In this document: in pieces, positions 8,475 to 15,195 of the stretch
Layout: the number at the start of each line of letters is the position of its first letter
Position numbering within the stretch: the first letter of the stretch is position 1
Source of the DNA: Deltaproteobacteria bacterium
GTDB lineage: Bacteria > Desulfobacterota > Syntrophia > Syntrophales > UBA5619
Direction of reading: 5' to 3'
Length of the DNA stretch: 22,145 nucleotides
Assembly (NCBI GenBank): GCA_026388365.1
Contig: JAPLJW010000126.1
Location: 1-22,145, forward strand
Program-made: the position numbers and the translations under genes
Notes under the pieces: model-generated
The model's input: only the letters and a program-made list of their open reading frames with translations
What the model was told of the DNA's origin: nothing
Databases searched by the model: none

Positions 8475-9419
8475 ATGGAAGAGGAAAACGGCAAAGAGGG
8501 ATTTTTCGACCGTCTGAAATCGGGGCTTGCCAAGACCCGGAAGCTCCTCCTCACGGATGTCGATGACATCCTCCTCGGCAGCAAGGAAATCGACCAGGCG
8601 CTCTTCAACGAATTGGAAGAGGCGCTCATCGCGGCGGATGTGGGGCCGGCCTTCACCGGCGAACTGATCGAAACATTGAAGGAAAAGGTAAAACGCAAGG
8701 AGTTGGGCAGTCCCGAAATCCTCAAAAAGGTCCTCCGGGAGACGATGCTGGAGATCCTCCTCCGAAACGAGGCCTCCATGCAGATCCCGCCGGACGGGAT
8801 CTACACAATCATGGTCATCGGGGTGAACGGCACGGGTAAGACCACGACCATCGGCAAGCTCGCCCGCAGCCTGAAGGAGGAGGGCCGCTCAGTGACCCTC
8901 GTTGCCGCCGACACCTTCCGCGCAGCGGCCATCGAACAGTTGGAGATCTGGGCAAAACGGGTCAATGTCCCGCTCATCCGGCAGGCCGCCAACGCCGACC
9001 CCGCTGCCGTCGTCTTCGATGCGATCCGCGCCGCCAAAGCCGGCCGACCGGGCGTGGTCATCATCGACACCGCCGGCCGCCTCCACACGAAGGTGAACCT
9101 GATGGAGGAACTCAAGAAAATGAAGCGGATCATGGCGCGGGAGCTCCCCGGCGCGCCGCACGAGGTCCTTCTGGTCCTCGACGCGACGACCGGCCAGAAC
9201 GCCATCGCCCAGGCGCGGATGTTCCGGGACGAGATCGGCGTCACGGGCCTCGTTCTGACGAAGTTGGATGGGACTTCGAAGGGGGGCGTGGTCGTCCGGA
9301 TCGCGAAGGAACTAAAAATCCCGCTCCGCTACATCGGCGTCGGCGAGCAGGTGGACGACCTGCGCCCCTTCCGGGCCGGGGAGTTCGTCGAGGCCCTCTT
9401 CGCGCAAAACGGCCGCTGA
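8475..9419 (+). CDS. ftsY: Signal recognition particle receptor FtsY
   Basis: FtsY is the membrane-associated GTPase receptor for the Ffh/4.5S RNA signal recognition particle, acting in co-translational insertion of membrane proteins. The 314-residue protein has the N helical-bundle domain (about 10-95) and the G domain with G1 GVNGTGKTTT (116-125), the SRP-GTPase DTFRAAA (146-152), G3 DTAGR (198-202) and G4 TKLDG (262-266). The long acidic A domain of the E. coli protein is missing, as in many other bacteria. I chose ATG 8475 with AGGA at 8463-8466; an in-frame TTG at 8430 would add 15 residues with no clear ribosome binding site. It lies 117 bases after smc. Confidence 0.95.
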   Translation: MEEENGKEGFFDRLKSGLAKTRKLLLTDVDDILLGSKEIDQALFNELEEALIAADVGPAFTGELIETLKEKVKRKELGSPEILKKVLRETMLEILLRNEASMQIPPDGIYTIMVIGVNGTGKTTTIGKLARSLKEEGRSVTLVAADTFRAAAIEQLEIWAKRVNVPLIRQAANADPAAVVFDAIRAAKAGRPGVVIIDTAGRLHTKVNLMEELKKMKRIMARELPGAPHEVLLVLDATTGQNAIAQARMFRDEIGVTGLVLTKLDGTSKGGVVVRIAKELKIPLRYIGVGEQVDDLRPFRAGEFVEALFAQNGR

Positions 9420-9460
9420 GCCGTTGCAGCGCCGGCAGACCGGTTCGGAGGAAACCCGCC

Positions 9461-10105
9461 GTGACCAGAAGGATATTCGCCATCGGAGACATCCACGGCT
9501 GCAATCGCGAGCTGAAGCAGCTCCTCGCCCGGATCCGGCCCGACCCACCCACCGACACCATCGTTTTCATCGGCGATTACCTCGACCGCGGCCCCGACGC
9601 CCGGGGGGTCATCGATACCCTCATCGATCTGAAAAAAACCTTCCCTCACCTGATCTGCCTCCAGGGAAACCACGAGTCGCTGTTTCTGAACTATTATCTG
9701 GAGGGGCGGAACGAAGAACTCTACTTCACGAACGGCGGCGGAATGACGCTCTTCTCTTACGGCCTTACCCTCACCGACGCGCGCGCAGGGACCGGCTTCC
9801 CGGAGGACCACCTCCGCTTCCTCGCCTCCCTCCCCCTCTATCATGAAACGGGGGCGTACCTGTTTGTCCACGCGGGGCTCCGGCCGGGGATCCCCCTCGC
9901 CGGGCAGTCGCCGGAGGACCTTCTCTGGATCCGCAACGAGTTCATCGATTCGGACTGGAATTTCGGGAAGACCGTCGTCTTCGGCCACACCGCCCTCTGC
10001 GAGCCCCTCCTCCAGGAAAACAAGATCGGCATCGACACGGGGCTGGTTTACGGGGGATGCCTGACCTGCATCGAACTCCCTTCCCGGACGCTTTATCAGG
10101 TATAG
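9461..10105 (+). CDS. PPP-family Ser/Thr protein phosphatase-like metallophosphoesterase
   Basis: A 214-residue member of the PPP branch of metallophosphoesterases, similar in layout to bacterial PrpA/PrpB and phage lambda phosphatase. The metal- and phosphate-binding motifs are all present: GDIHG (9-13), GDYLDRG (38-44), GNHE (69-72), a HAG motif (137-139) and GHT (175-177), followed by IDTG. It should be a cytoplasmic di-metal phosphatase acting on phosphoprotein, diadenosine tetraphosphate or a similar substrate; which one cannot be told. The GTG start at 9461 has GGAGG at 9447-9451, nine bases upstream. It follows ftsY after 41 bases and may share its transcript. A hairpin begins at its stop codon. 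Confidence 0.88.
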   Translation: MTRRIFAIGDIHGCNRELKQLLARIRPDPPTDTIVFIGDYLDRGPDARGVIDTLIDLKKTFPHLICLQGNHESLFLNYYLEGRNEELYFTNGGGMTLFSYGLTLTDARAGTGFPEDHLRFLASLPLYHETGAYLFVHAGLRPGIPLAGQSPEDLLWIRNEFIDSDWNFGKTVVFGHTALCEPLLQENKIGIDTGLVYGGCLTCIELPSRTLYQV

Positions 10106-10132
10106 AAAGGGGGACAGCCGTCCCTCTCTTTC
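10105..10132 (+). terminator. Hairpin at the end of the phosphatase gene
   Basis: GGGAC (10111-10115) and GTCCC (10120-10124) pair around an AGCC loop. An outer GAAAG (10105-10109)/CTTTC (10128-10132) stem extends it with a small asymmetric internal loop. No U-tract follows, so as a terminator it is weak. It contains GGGGACAG, a sequence found in inverted form at 10814-10821 beside the transposase fragment, so it may instead be a REP-like palindrome. Confidence 0.4.
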
Positions 10133-10230
10133 CACGGAGGAATCCGCACCGGGAGTCCGATCCCTCACGGGAACAGACGCACAATAGGACGAGGCAAATC
10201 CTCGGCCACCGCCGCGGCGGGGAAAGTGTA

Positions 10231-10259
10231 TTGACTCCCGCCGCAAAGCGTGTTAGACG
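10231..10259 (+). promoter_or_regulatory. Promoter for tRNA-Arg
   Basis: TTGACT (10231-10236), a 17-base spacer, then TAGACG (10254-10259), followed by a GC-rich discriminator (GGGCG). The predicted start is about 15 bases before the tRNA. A strong -35 and GC-rich discriminator are typical of stable-RNA promoters. Confidence 0.5.
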
Positions 10260-10280
10260 GGGCGCTCTTCCCGTCGGATC

Positions 10281-10357
10281 GCCCCTGTAGCTCAGAAGGA
10301 TAGAGCGACGGATTCCTAATCCGCAGGCCCCGCGTTCGAATCGCGGCAGGGGCACCA
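10281..10357 (+). tRNA. tRNA-Arg (anticodon CCT)
   Basis: A 77-base tRNA with encoded CCA. The acceptor stem GCCCCTG (10281-10287) pairs with CAGGGGC (10347-10353), with discriminator A and CCA at 10355-10357. D-stem GCTC/GAGC, anticodon loop TTCCTAA with anticodon CCT at 10315-10317, and T arm CCGCG-TTCGAAT-CGCGG are all present. The first anticodon-stem pair (27-43) would be A-C, a mismatch; the other four pairs are intact. It decodes AGG. An integrase remnant starts 7 bases after its 3' end, so this gene probably served as an integration site and was kept intact. Confidence 0.96.
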
Positions 10358-10363
10358 ATTGAA

Positions 10364-10711
10364 TCAATTACTTACAAGCTTTAGAAGAGGGACTTGATCG
10401 CTCTTTTTTTGTGATTGTGATAAATTTGTGATAATCTTGGGTTCCTCTTTATCCATCATTTCAATCGTCTTCCGCAAGCTCTCCGGATCATGGTGAGCGT
10501 ATCTCATCACCATCGAAGTGTTTTTCCACCGTCCTGGCTTTTGGACCGAGAAGAGGTCTGCACCGTTCTGAACCAACCTTGAAGCGAAGGTATGGCGCAA
10601 ACCATGGAAACGAAGTTTGGCGATGCCCGATTTTTTCAACACCAGATGGAATGCCCTTAACAGATTGCTCGTTACAATTCTGTGCCCCTTTGTATTCAGA
10701 AAAACGAAGAA
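10364..10711 (-). pseudogene. Tyrosine recombinase (phage-type integrase), C-terminal remnant
   Basis: The catalytic C-terminal part of a site-specific tyrosine recombinase. It has FHGLRHTFASRL with the H-x-x-R pair, a tryptophan in the position of the second His/Trp (GRWKN), and the nucleophile Tyr in VMRYAHHDPESLR. The N-terminal DNA-binding domain and the first catalytic Arg are absent. Recognisable homology stops near 10711, where the opposite strand becomes the transposase fragment. The open frame continues upstream to an ATG at 10759, but that part is unrelated. The TGA stop at 10364-10366 lies 7 bases from the tRNA-Arg 3' end, the usual position for a tRNA-targeting integrase. It is almost certainly inactive, and its last codons overlap the tRNA terminator. 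Confidence 0.85.
10383..10410 (+). terminator. Rho-independent terminator of tRNA-Arg
   Basis: AAGAG (10385-10389) pairs with CTCTT (10401-10405), extendable by a G-U and an A-T pair, and is followed by a run of seven T (10404-10410). It lies 26 bases after the tRNA on the + strand, inside the 3' coding end of the integrase remnant on the other strand. Confidence 0.6.
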
Positions 10712-10712
10712 C

Positions 10713-10811
10713 GAATACCTGATTTCTTGCTGCCGGTATGCGGAGCTCAATCCGGTCAAGGCTGGGATCGTTTCAGCCCCTGAAGATTATCGATGGTCGA
10801 GTTATGGATAA
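10713..10811 (+). pseudogene. RAYT (REP-associated Y1 transposase), 3' fragment
   Basis: About 32 codons encode EYLISCCRYAELNPVKAG followed by EDYRWSSYG and a TAA at 10809-10811. The RY-x-ELNPV-[KR]-AG...PEDY-x-WSSY pattern is the hallmark of the C-terminal region of REP-associated tyrosine transposases. The HUH motif and catalytic Tyr are missing, so only a 3' end remains. It is followed immediately by AAATCTGTCCCC, an end sequence I associate with such elements. The fragment is fused at about 10712 to the integrase remnant on the opposite strand, marking a rearrangement breakpoint. Confidence 0.8.
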
Positions 10812-10840
10812 ATCTGTCCCCTTCTCTGACGTTAATTAAT

Positions 10841-10870
10841 GGGGGGAGGGACGATCCGGCCCCACCCCCC
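10841..10870 (-). terminator. GC-rich hairpin downstream of the transporter genes
   Basis: GGGGGGAGGG (10841-10850) and CCCACCCCCC (10861-10870) form a stem of nine G-C pairs with one A-A mismatch and a 10-base loop. It lies 76 bases past the stop codon of the binding-protein gene. On the minus strand it is followed by an AT-rich but U-poor stretch, and on the + strand by TTT. It probably ends the transporter transcript. A second, weaker hairpin (GCCTTTT/AAGGGGC around CCGG, read on the minus strand at 10924-10941) lies closer to the gene. Confidence 0.45.
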
Positions 10871-10945
10871 TTTCGTTACAACTGCAAACGCGTGTGGAAC
10901 GATGACCAAGACTCACGCCGAGTGCCCCTTCCGGAAAAGGCCCGA

Positions 10946-12028
10946 TCAGGCGGGCTTCTTCTTGGAGGCAGGCTTGGCAGGCTTCTTCTTGCTGTCCACC
11001 ATCTTGAGATACTTATCCGTGATGTAGGTCTTGGGATCGGGCTTCGCCTCGATCTTCTTCACATCGACGAAGAAGCCGGCCATGTCGTCCATCCACTTGT
11101 CCACCACGCTCATCTGTCCGCCTTTGCGCTCAAACATCTTGATCTGCTGCTTGGTGCGGAACAGGGGTCGCAGCTCGAACTCCTTCAGGCAGGTCTCGTC
11201 GGAAAGGTTGATGCCGCATTTCTCGCGGTAGTATTTTCCCAGGTGCTTGGCCGCTTCCCGGGGGTTGTCAACCATGAAATCGATGCCCCGCATATAGCCT
11301 TCGAGCCACTTGGCCACCAGGTCGGGATGCTCCTGGGCGAACTTTGCCGTCGCCACCACGCCCCCCGGAATCACAACGCCGGCATCCTTGCCGTGCGAAA
11401 GGACCTTCATCCCCTTCTCTTCCATGAGGTAATTGAAAGGCGCCCAGGTCTGGGCCACATCTCCCTGTCCGGACAAAAAGGCCGACAGGATGGCTGACTG
11501 CTCCATGTGAACGATCTTCACATCCGATTCCGTAAGTCCCAGTTTCTTCAGGTACGCCACTACCGCGTAATGGCCGGTGGAGATCGTGGAAACGAGGAAG
11601 GTCTTTCCCTTCAGATCCGTTTTGGGATCCTTCAACCAGGTGGTGAAGGCATCGGGGCGGACCATCAGGTTGTTCGTCACGGATTCGTCATTGGAAATGG
11701 CGATCAGCGGCTGTTTATACTTGATCCCGGCAAAAAGGCAAGGGGCTGTGCCGATGGCGCCCACATCCCACTCCCCTGCCTGCCCGGCCTCCACCTGGGG
11801 CATTCCGGATACAAAGTAGTGGAAGGAGACCTTGATGCCAATTTCATCCCACCAGTTGAAGTTCGTCGCGAGAATGGTGGGCAGGGCATGCATGCAGGGC
11901 TGATGGCTGGCCCTGACCAGCGGCATTTCCTTCGCCTTGCTGAATACCGCCGTGGAGAAGGCCAAGACCGTCACCATCGCCAGCAGAACAATGCCGACCT
12001 TGAACGTGAAACTCTTCCTCTTGCTCAT
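10946..12028 (-). CDS. ABC transporter substrate-binding protein (NitT/TauT, NMT1/THI5-like)
   Basis: Periplasmic substrate-binding protein, 360 residues. It starts with a signal peptide (basic MSKRKSFTFK, hydrophobic VGIVLLAMVTVLAF, probable cleavage near residue 31). The mature part follows the NMT1/THI5 pattern: a first lobe around HALPTILATNFNWWDEIGI and EAGQAGEWDVGAIGTAP, a second lobe around LKGKTFLVSTISTGHYAVVAYL and AILSAFLSGQGDVAQTWAP, and WLEGYMRGIDFM near the end. The C-terminus has an odd Lys/Pro/Ala tail (KKKPAKPASKKKPA). The ribosome binding site AAGGAG lies 7 bases before the ATG. Homologues bind taurine, alkanesulfonates, nitrate, aromatic acids or pyrimidine precursors; the ligand here is unknown. 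It is the last gene of the minus-strand block, 108 bases after the ATPase gene. Confidence 0.9.
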   Translation of the reverse strand: MSKRKSFTFKVGIVLLAMVTVLAFSTAVFSKAKEMPLVRASHQPCMHALPTILATNFNWWDEIGIKVSFHYFVSGMPQVEAGQAGEWDVGAIGTAPCLFAGIKYKQPLIAISNDESVTNNLMVRPDAFTTWLKDPKTDLKGKTFLVSTISTGHYAVVAYLKKLGLTESDVKIVHMEQSAILSAFLSGQGDVAQTWAPFNYLMEEKGMKVLSHGKDAGVVIPGGVVATAKFAQEHPDLVAKWLEGYMRGIDFMVDNPREAAKHLGKYYREKCGINLSDETCLKEFELRPLFRTKQQIKMFERKGGQMSVVDKWMDDMAGFFVDVKKIEAKPDPKTYITDKYLKMVDSKKKPAKPASKKKPA

Positions 12029-12136
12029 TTTGCTCTCCTTTCTTCCATAAAGTTAAGATACTTCTTTTTGCTGCAAGACCCGGAAAAACCGTACTTTCAA
12101 GTCTCTCCTGAAACATAAATTTCAAAAGTCCAACTG

Positions 12137-12940
12137 CTACAAGATATGCTTCTCCACGATCTCCGCCTTGATGAGCCCCCAGAGTTCGCCCCTCAGTTCT
12201 CGGAACGCCTTCAAGTTCACCACATCATCGTAGCCCATGTTTCTCCGATTGGGGATGAGGCCATCGTCCGTCACATTAATGATCTTCTTGAACTTCCCCG
12301 GTCGGGCCGTCATGATGATGACCCGATCGCCAAGGTAGACCGCTTCATCCACACTGTGGGTGATGAAGACAACGGTCCGCTTTTCCGTCATGAACATCCC
12401 CGAGAGGTCCTCCTGCATGATCGTCCGCGTCTGGGCGTCCAGCGCCCCGAAGGGCTCATCCATAAGCAGGATCTGGGGCTTGTTCGCATAGACGCGGGCG
12501 ATGGCCACCCGCTGCTTCATACCGCCGGACAATTCATGGGGAAAGGAGTTCTCAAAGCCATCCAGTTTCACCATCAGAATGTACTTTCGGACGATCTCAC
12601 TGCGTTCGTCTTTCGGAATCCCCCGGTATTTCAGACCGAATTCTATATTTTCAAAGACCGTCTTCCAGGGGAAGAGGGCAAACTGCTGGAAAACGACACC
12701 GCGCTCGGCTGAGGGGCCGGTGATCTCCTCGCCGTCCATGAAAACCTTACCCCGGACGGGCTTCACCAGCCCTGCCAACGTGTTCATGAAGGTCGTTTTG
12801 CCGCAACCCGAAGGCCCGACGATCACCACAAACTCCCCTTCCTGGATGGAAAGGGTGACATCATCGACGGCCAGAAAGTTCTTGTCGTCCTTCTCGTAGG
12901 CCACTGAAACATGATCGGCAAAGATCTTGTCCTGCTTCAT
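12137..12940 (-). CDS. ABC transporter ATP-binding protein (TauB/SsuB/NrtD type)
   Basis: Cytoplasmic ATPase of the importer, 267 residues. It has Walker A GPSGCGKTT (42-50), a Q-loop at FQQF (84-87), the signature LSGGMKQR (137-144), Walker B ILLMDEPFGALD (157-168) and the H-loop His in THS (195). The PWKTVFENIEFGL and EAVYLGDRV segments are characteristic of the nitrate/taurine/sulfonate group. The start ATG at 12940 has a GGAG nearby on the minus strand. It follows the first permease gene after 23 bases and is presumably shared by both permeases. No C-terminal regulatory or binding domain is fused. Confidence 0.95.
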   Translation of the reverse strand: MKQDKIFADHVSVAYEKDDKNFLAVDDVTLSIQEGEFVVIVGPSGCGKTTFMNTLAGLVKPVRGKVFMDGEEITGPSAERGVVFQQFALFPWKTVFENIEFGLKYRGIPKDERSEIVRKYILMVKLDGFENSFPHELSGGMKQRVAIARVYANKPQILLMDEPFGALDAQTRTIMQEDLSGMFMTEKRTVVFITHSVDEAVYLGDRVIIMTARPGKFKKIINVTDDGLIPNRRNMGYDDVVNLKAFRELRGELWGLIKAEIVEKHIL

Positions 12941-12963
12941 ATCTCCATTTACCCCTTCTATGA

Positions 12964-13767
12964 TTACTTCTTCCAGTAAACAACCTTCTTTTCAACCGCC
13001 AGGATAAGCGTATCCGCCAGTAAACCCATGATCCCGATGAGGATCATGCCGGTAATGGAAAGCTCTGGTTTCAGATCGTCTCCTCCGAGCATGATCAGAT
13101 ATCCCAGACCCGATGAGGCGGCGACCAGTTCGGCGGCGACCAGGCACATCATTCCCAAACCGACGCCGATCCGGATTCCGGCCACGATGAGAGGCACCGA
13201 GGCGGGCAGGATGACCTCTCTGAGGACATCCTTGTCCCTGGCCCCCAGGGTCTGCGCCGCTTTGATCAGGATGGGGTCGACGAACTTGACCCCCATATAG
13301 GTATTGATCAGGGTGGGGAAGAAGACGCCGATGCCAATAATGAAGACCTTTGACCCCAGGCCGATTCCGAACCAGAGGATCGCCAGGGGAATCCAGGCAA
13401 TGGGGGGAATGGGCCGGAGCACCTCGATGATCGGCTGCATAACGGAATCCAGGTCCTCATACCACCCCATGAGTATCCCCAGCGGAATGGCGAGACCCAG
13501 GGCGATTGTCGTACCCACGAGAATGCGGAGGAGACTGACACCCACATGACCGAAGAGCGTTGACTGCCCTACGGGGATATAGATCTTCTCGTAGATCGTG
13601 AAGAAGACTTTCTCCGGTGATGGAAGGAAAAGGGCCGGGATCAGCCCCAGAATGTCGGTGATGAGGTACCAGCAGAAAATGAAGCCCAATACCGAACTTA
13701 AGGACAGTACCACCTTTTCCCGATAAATCCGTTCCAGAAATTGCGGTCCGAATGTCTTCATCGCCAT
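12964..13767 (-). CDS. ABC transporter permease, NitT/TauT type (first of two)
   Basis: Integral membrane permease of the SsuC/TauC family, 267 residues, with about six predicted helices. The IEVLRPIPPIAWIPLAILWFGIG region and the cytoplasmic coupling (EAA-type) loop at about 169-199 (KAAQTLGARDKDVLREVILPASVP) are clear. The start ATG at 13767 shares one base with the TAA stop of the upstream permease gene (TAATG), with AGGAG five bases upstream. This implies translational coupling. It is clearly paralogous to the gene at 13767-14567, so the transporter could be a heterodimer or serve two binding proteins. Confidence 0.95.
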   Translation of the reverse strand: MAMKTFGPQFLERIYREKVVLSLSSVLGFIFCWYLITDILGLIPALFLPSPEKVFFTIYEKIYIPVGQSTLFGHVGVSLLRILVGTTIALGLAIPLGILMGWYEDLDSVMQPIIEVLRPIPPIAWIPLAILWFGIGLGSKVFIIGIGVFFPTLINTYMGVKFVDPILIKAAQTLGARDKDVLREVILPASVPLIVAGIRIGVGLGMMCLVAAELVAASSGLGYLIMLGGDDLKPELSITGMILIGIMGLLADTLILAVEKKVVYWKK

Positions 13768-14567
13768 TAACGCTCCTTATCCATCACCCAGGGGCAGATG
13801 CGTTTTTCCAACATCTTAAGCCCCCGGGCCATAATCGCCCCCAGGATGCCGATGATCAGCATGCCGAGAATGATGATGGAGGGTTCCAGGGCGCGCCGCG
13901 CCATCTGCATCATATATCCCAGGCCTGCATCGGACGCCAAGAGTTCCGCGGCCACCAGCGTCATCCATGCCGAACCCAAACCGATGCGCACACCGCCGAG
14001 GATAACGGGCAATGCAGAGGGAATGGCCACCTCCCGTAAAAGATCCCGCTGCCGCTTCACGCCCAGCCCCAGGGCCGCCTTGACGAGCAGGGGCTCGGTG
14101 AGGCGGATGCCCGTGTAGGCATTGATGACGCAGGGCACAAAGGCGCTGAGCCAGATCACAAATATCTTTGAGGAGATGCCGATGCCGAACCACAGCAGTG
14201 ACAGGGGGATCCAGGCCAGGGGGGGAATCGGACGGAGAAGCTGGAACAGCGGATCTACAATGGCCTCGATCCGCTTGAACCACCCCATCATGATCCCCAT
14301 GGGAACGCCGATCAAAACGGCCAGCAAAAATCCCCCCAGGACGATCTGAAGGCTCACCAAGGTATGACCGATCAGGGTATGTCCCACATAGGCATGGTTC
14401 AGCAGGCGGAAGAAGTCGGTGACGATATGCTGGGGCGGCGGCAGAAAGGCCGGCGGCACCCAGCGCAGAACCATGGTCAGGACAAACCAGCCTCCCAGAA
14501 CCACGATCACGGAAAGCACCGATAAAATCACCCTTCTCCTGGATCTAATTTTTCGTGCTTCAGCCAT
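13767..14567 (-). CDS. ABC transporter permease, NitT/TauT type (second of two)
   Basis: A second permease, 266 residues, with a basic N-terminus (AEARKIRSRRR) before its first helix, the LLRPIPPLAWIPLSLLWFGIGI core and an EAA-type loop at about 163-194 (KAALGLGVKRQRDLLREVAIPSALPV). It resembles its neighbour along its whole length but is far from identical, which points to an old duplication rather than a recent one. The ATG at 14567 lies inside the 3' end of the upstream membrane-protein gene (8-base overlap), with AAGGAA five bases upstream. It belongs to a coupled run of four genes (16505 to 12964). Confidence 0.95.
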   Translation of the reverse strand: MAEARKIRSRRRVILSVLSVIVVLGGWFVLTMVLRWVPPAFLPPPQHIVTDFFRLLNHAYVGHTLIGHTLVSLQIVLGGFLLAVLIGVPMGIMMGWFKRIEAIVDPLFQLLRPIPPLAWIPLSLLWFGIGISSKIFVIWLSAFVPCVINAYTGIRLTEPLLVKAALGLGVKRQRDLLREVAIPSALPVILGGVRIGLGSAWMTLVAAELLASDAGLGYMMQMARRALEPSIIILGMLIIGILGAIMARGLKMLEKRICPWVMDKER

Positions 14568-15195
14568 AAGATTCCTTCTTCCGTGTCATTGCCAGCAATC
14601 CCATGATGGCAAAGATCAGACCGCAAGCAGCGATAAAACCCGGATGCGTCTCCAGAACAAGCATTGTAAAGAGCAGCATCCCTCCCAGCACGAGCAGCAG
14701 GAGCGCGTCCGCCCTTCGGAAACGCTCGTGCCGGTAAGTGCGATAGAGCCAGAGCATTTCCAGCAGAAGAAGTGCCAACCCGATAGACAGAAAGACGAAC
14801 TTGGACAGACGAGCGCCCGCCCGGTCCCATGCGGAGGGATTGTCCCAGCCACCGTCCAGGATCTGCTGCGGGTCGAAGATCATTACAAACCGACCTGAAA
14901 GATGTTCCGGGCGCCAACGGTCCACAATCAGGTTCGCACGGATCCGCCGACCGTCGGGCTGTGTCCCCCTATATTCCAGCCGCCACTTCTTTCCGAGACT
15001 CTCCCCGATCATCAGGAGTTCGGCGCGCTCCCAGTGCACCCCGGGATATTGGTTTTCCAGATAATGATCCGCCATCTCCAGGGCCGCTTCCGGACGAGAC
15101 ATGCGCAGACTCATCCAGAAGGCGACGCCAGCCAGCAAGAGGAAAGGGAAGAGAAAGCAGACCAGCCCGTCTGCATTGCTCCGCAGCATCTTCAT
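14560..15195 (-). CDS. Uncharacterised four-helix membrane protein coupled to the transporter
   Basis: A 211-residue protein I do not recognise. Predicted layout: one N-terminal helix (about 11-29, LVCFLFPFLLLAGVAFWM), a soluble segment of about 100 residues (30-128) containing GVHWERAELLMIGESLGKKW and a MIFDPQQILDGGWDNP stretch, then three helices (about 132-151, 164-181, 186-203). The soluble part is probably extracytoplasmic if the N-terminus is inside. The start ATG at 15195 overlaps the TGA of the preceding gene (ATGA), with GGAAGG upstream; a longer in-frame reading to 15552 would run antiparallel across that gene's tail and is unlikely. The end overlaps the next permease. Its placement between a tethered binding-protein homologue and the permeases suggests an accessory transporter subunit or sensor. 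Confidence 0.75.
   Translation of the reverse strand: MKMLRSNADGLVCFLFPFLLLAGVAFWMSLRMSRPEAALEMADHYLENQYPGVHWERAELLMIGESLGKKWRLEYRGTQPDGRRIRANLIVDRWRPEHLSGRFVMIFDPQQILDGGWDNPSAWDRAGARLSKFVFLSIGLALLLLEMLWLYRTYRHERFRRADALLLLVLGGMLLFTMLVLETHPGFIAACGLIFAIMGLLAMTRKKESYG

Noticed and set aside
10793..11497. + strand open frame of 234 codons, and a second at 11507-12118, opposite the binding-protein gene
   Set aside because: Antisense to a well-supported gene with signal peptide and good ribosome binding site; the products look like reverse-frame low complexity.
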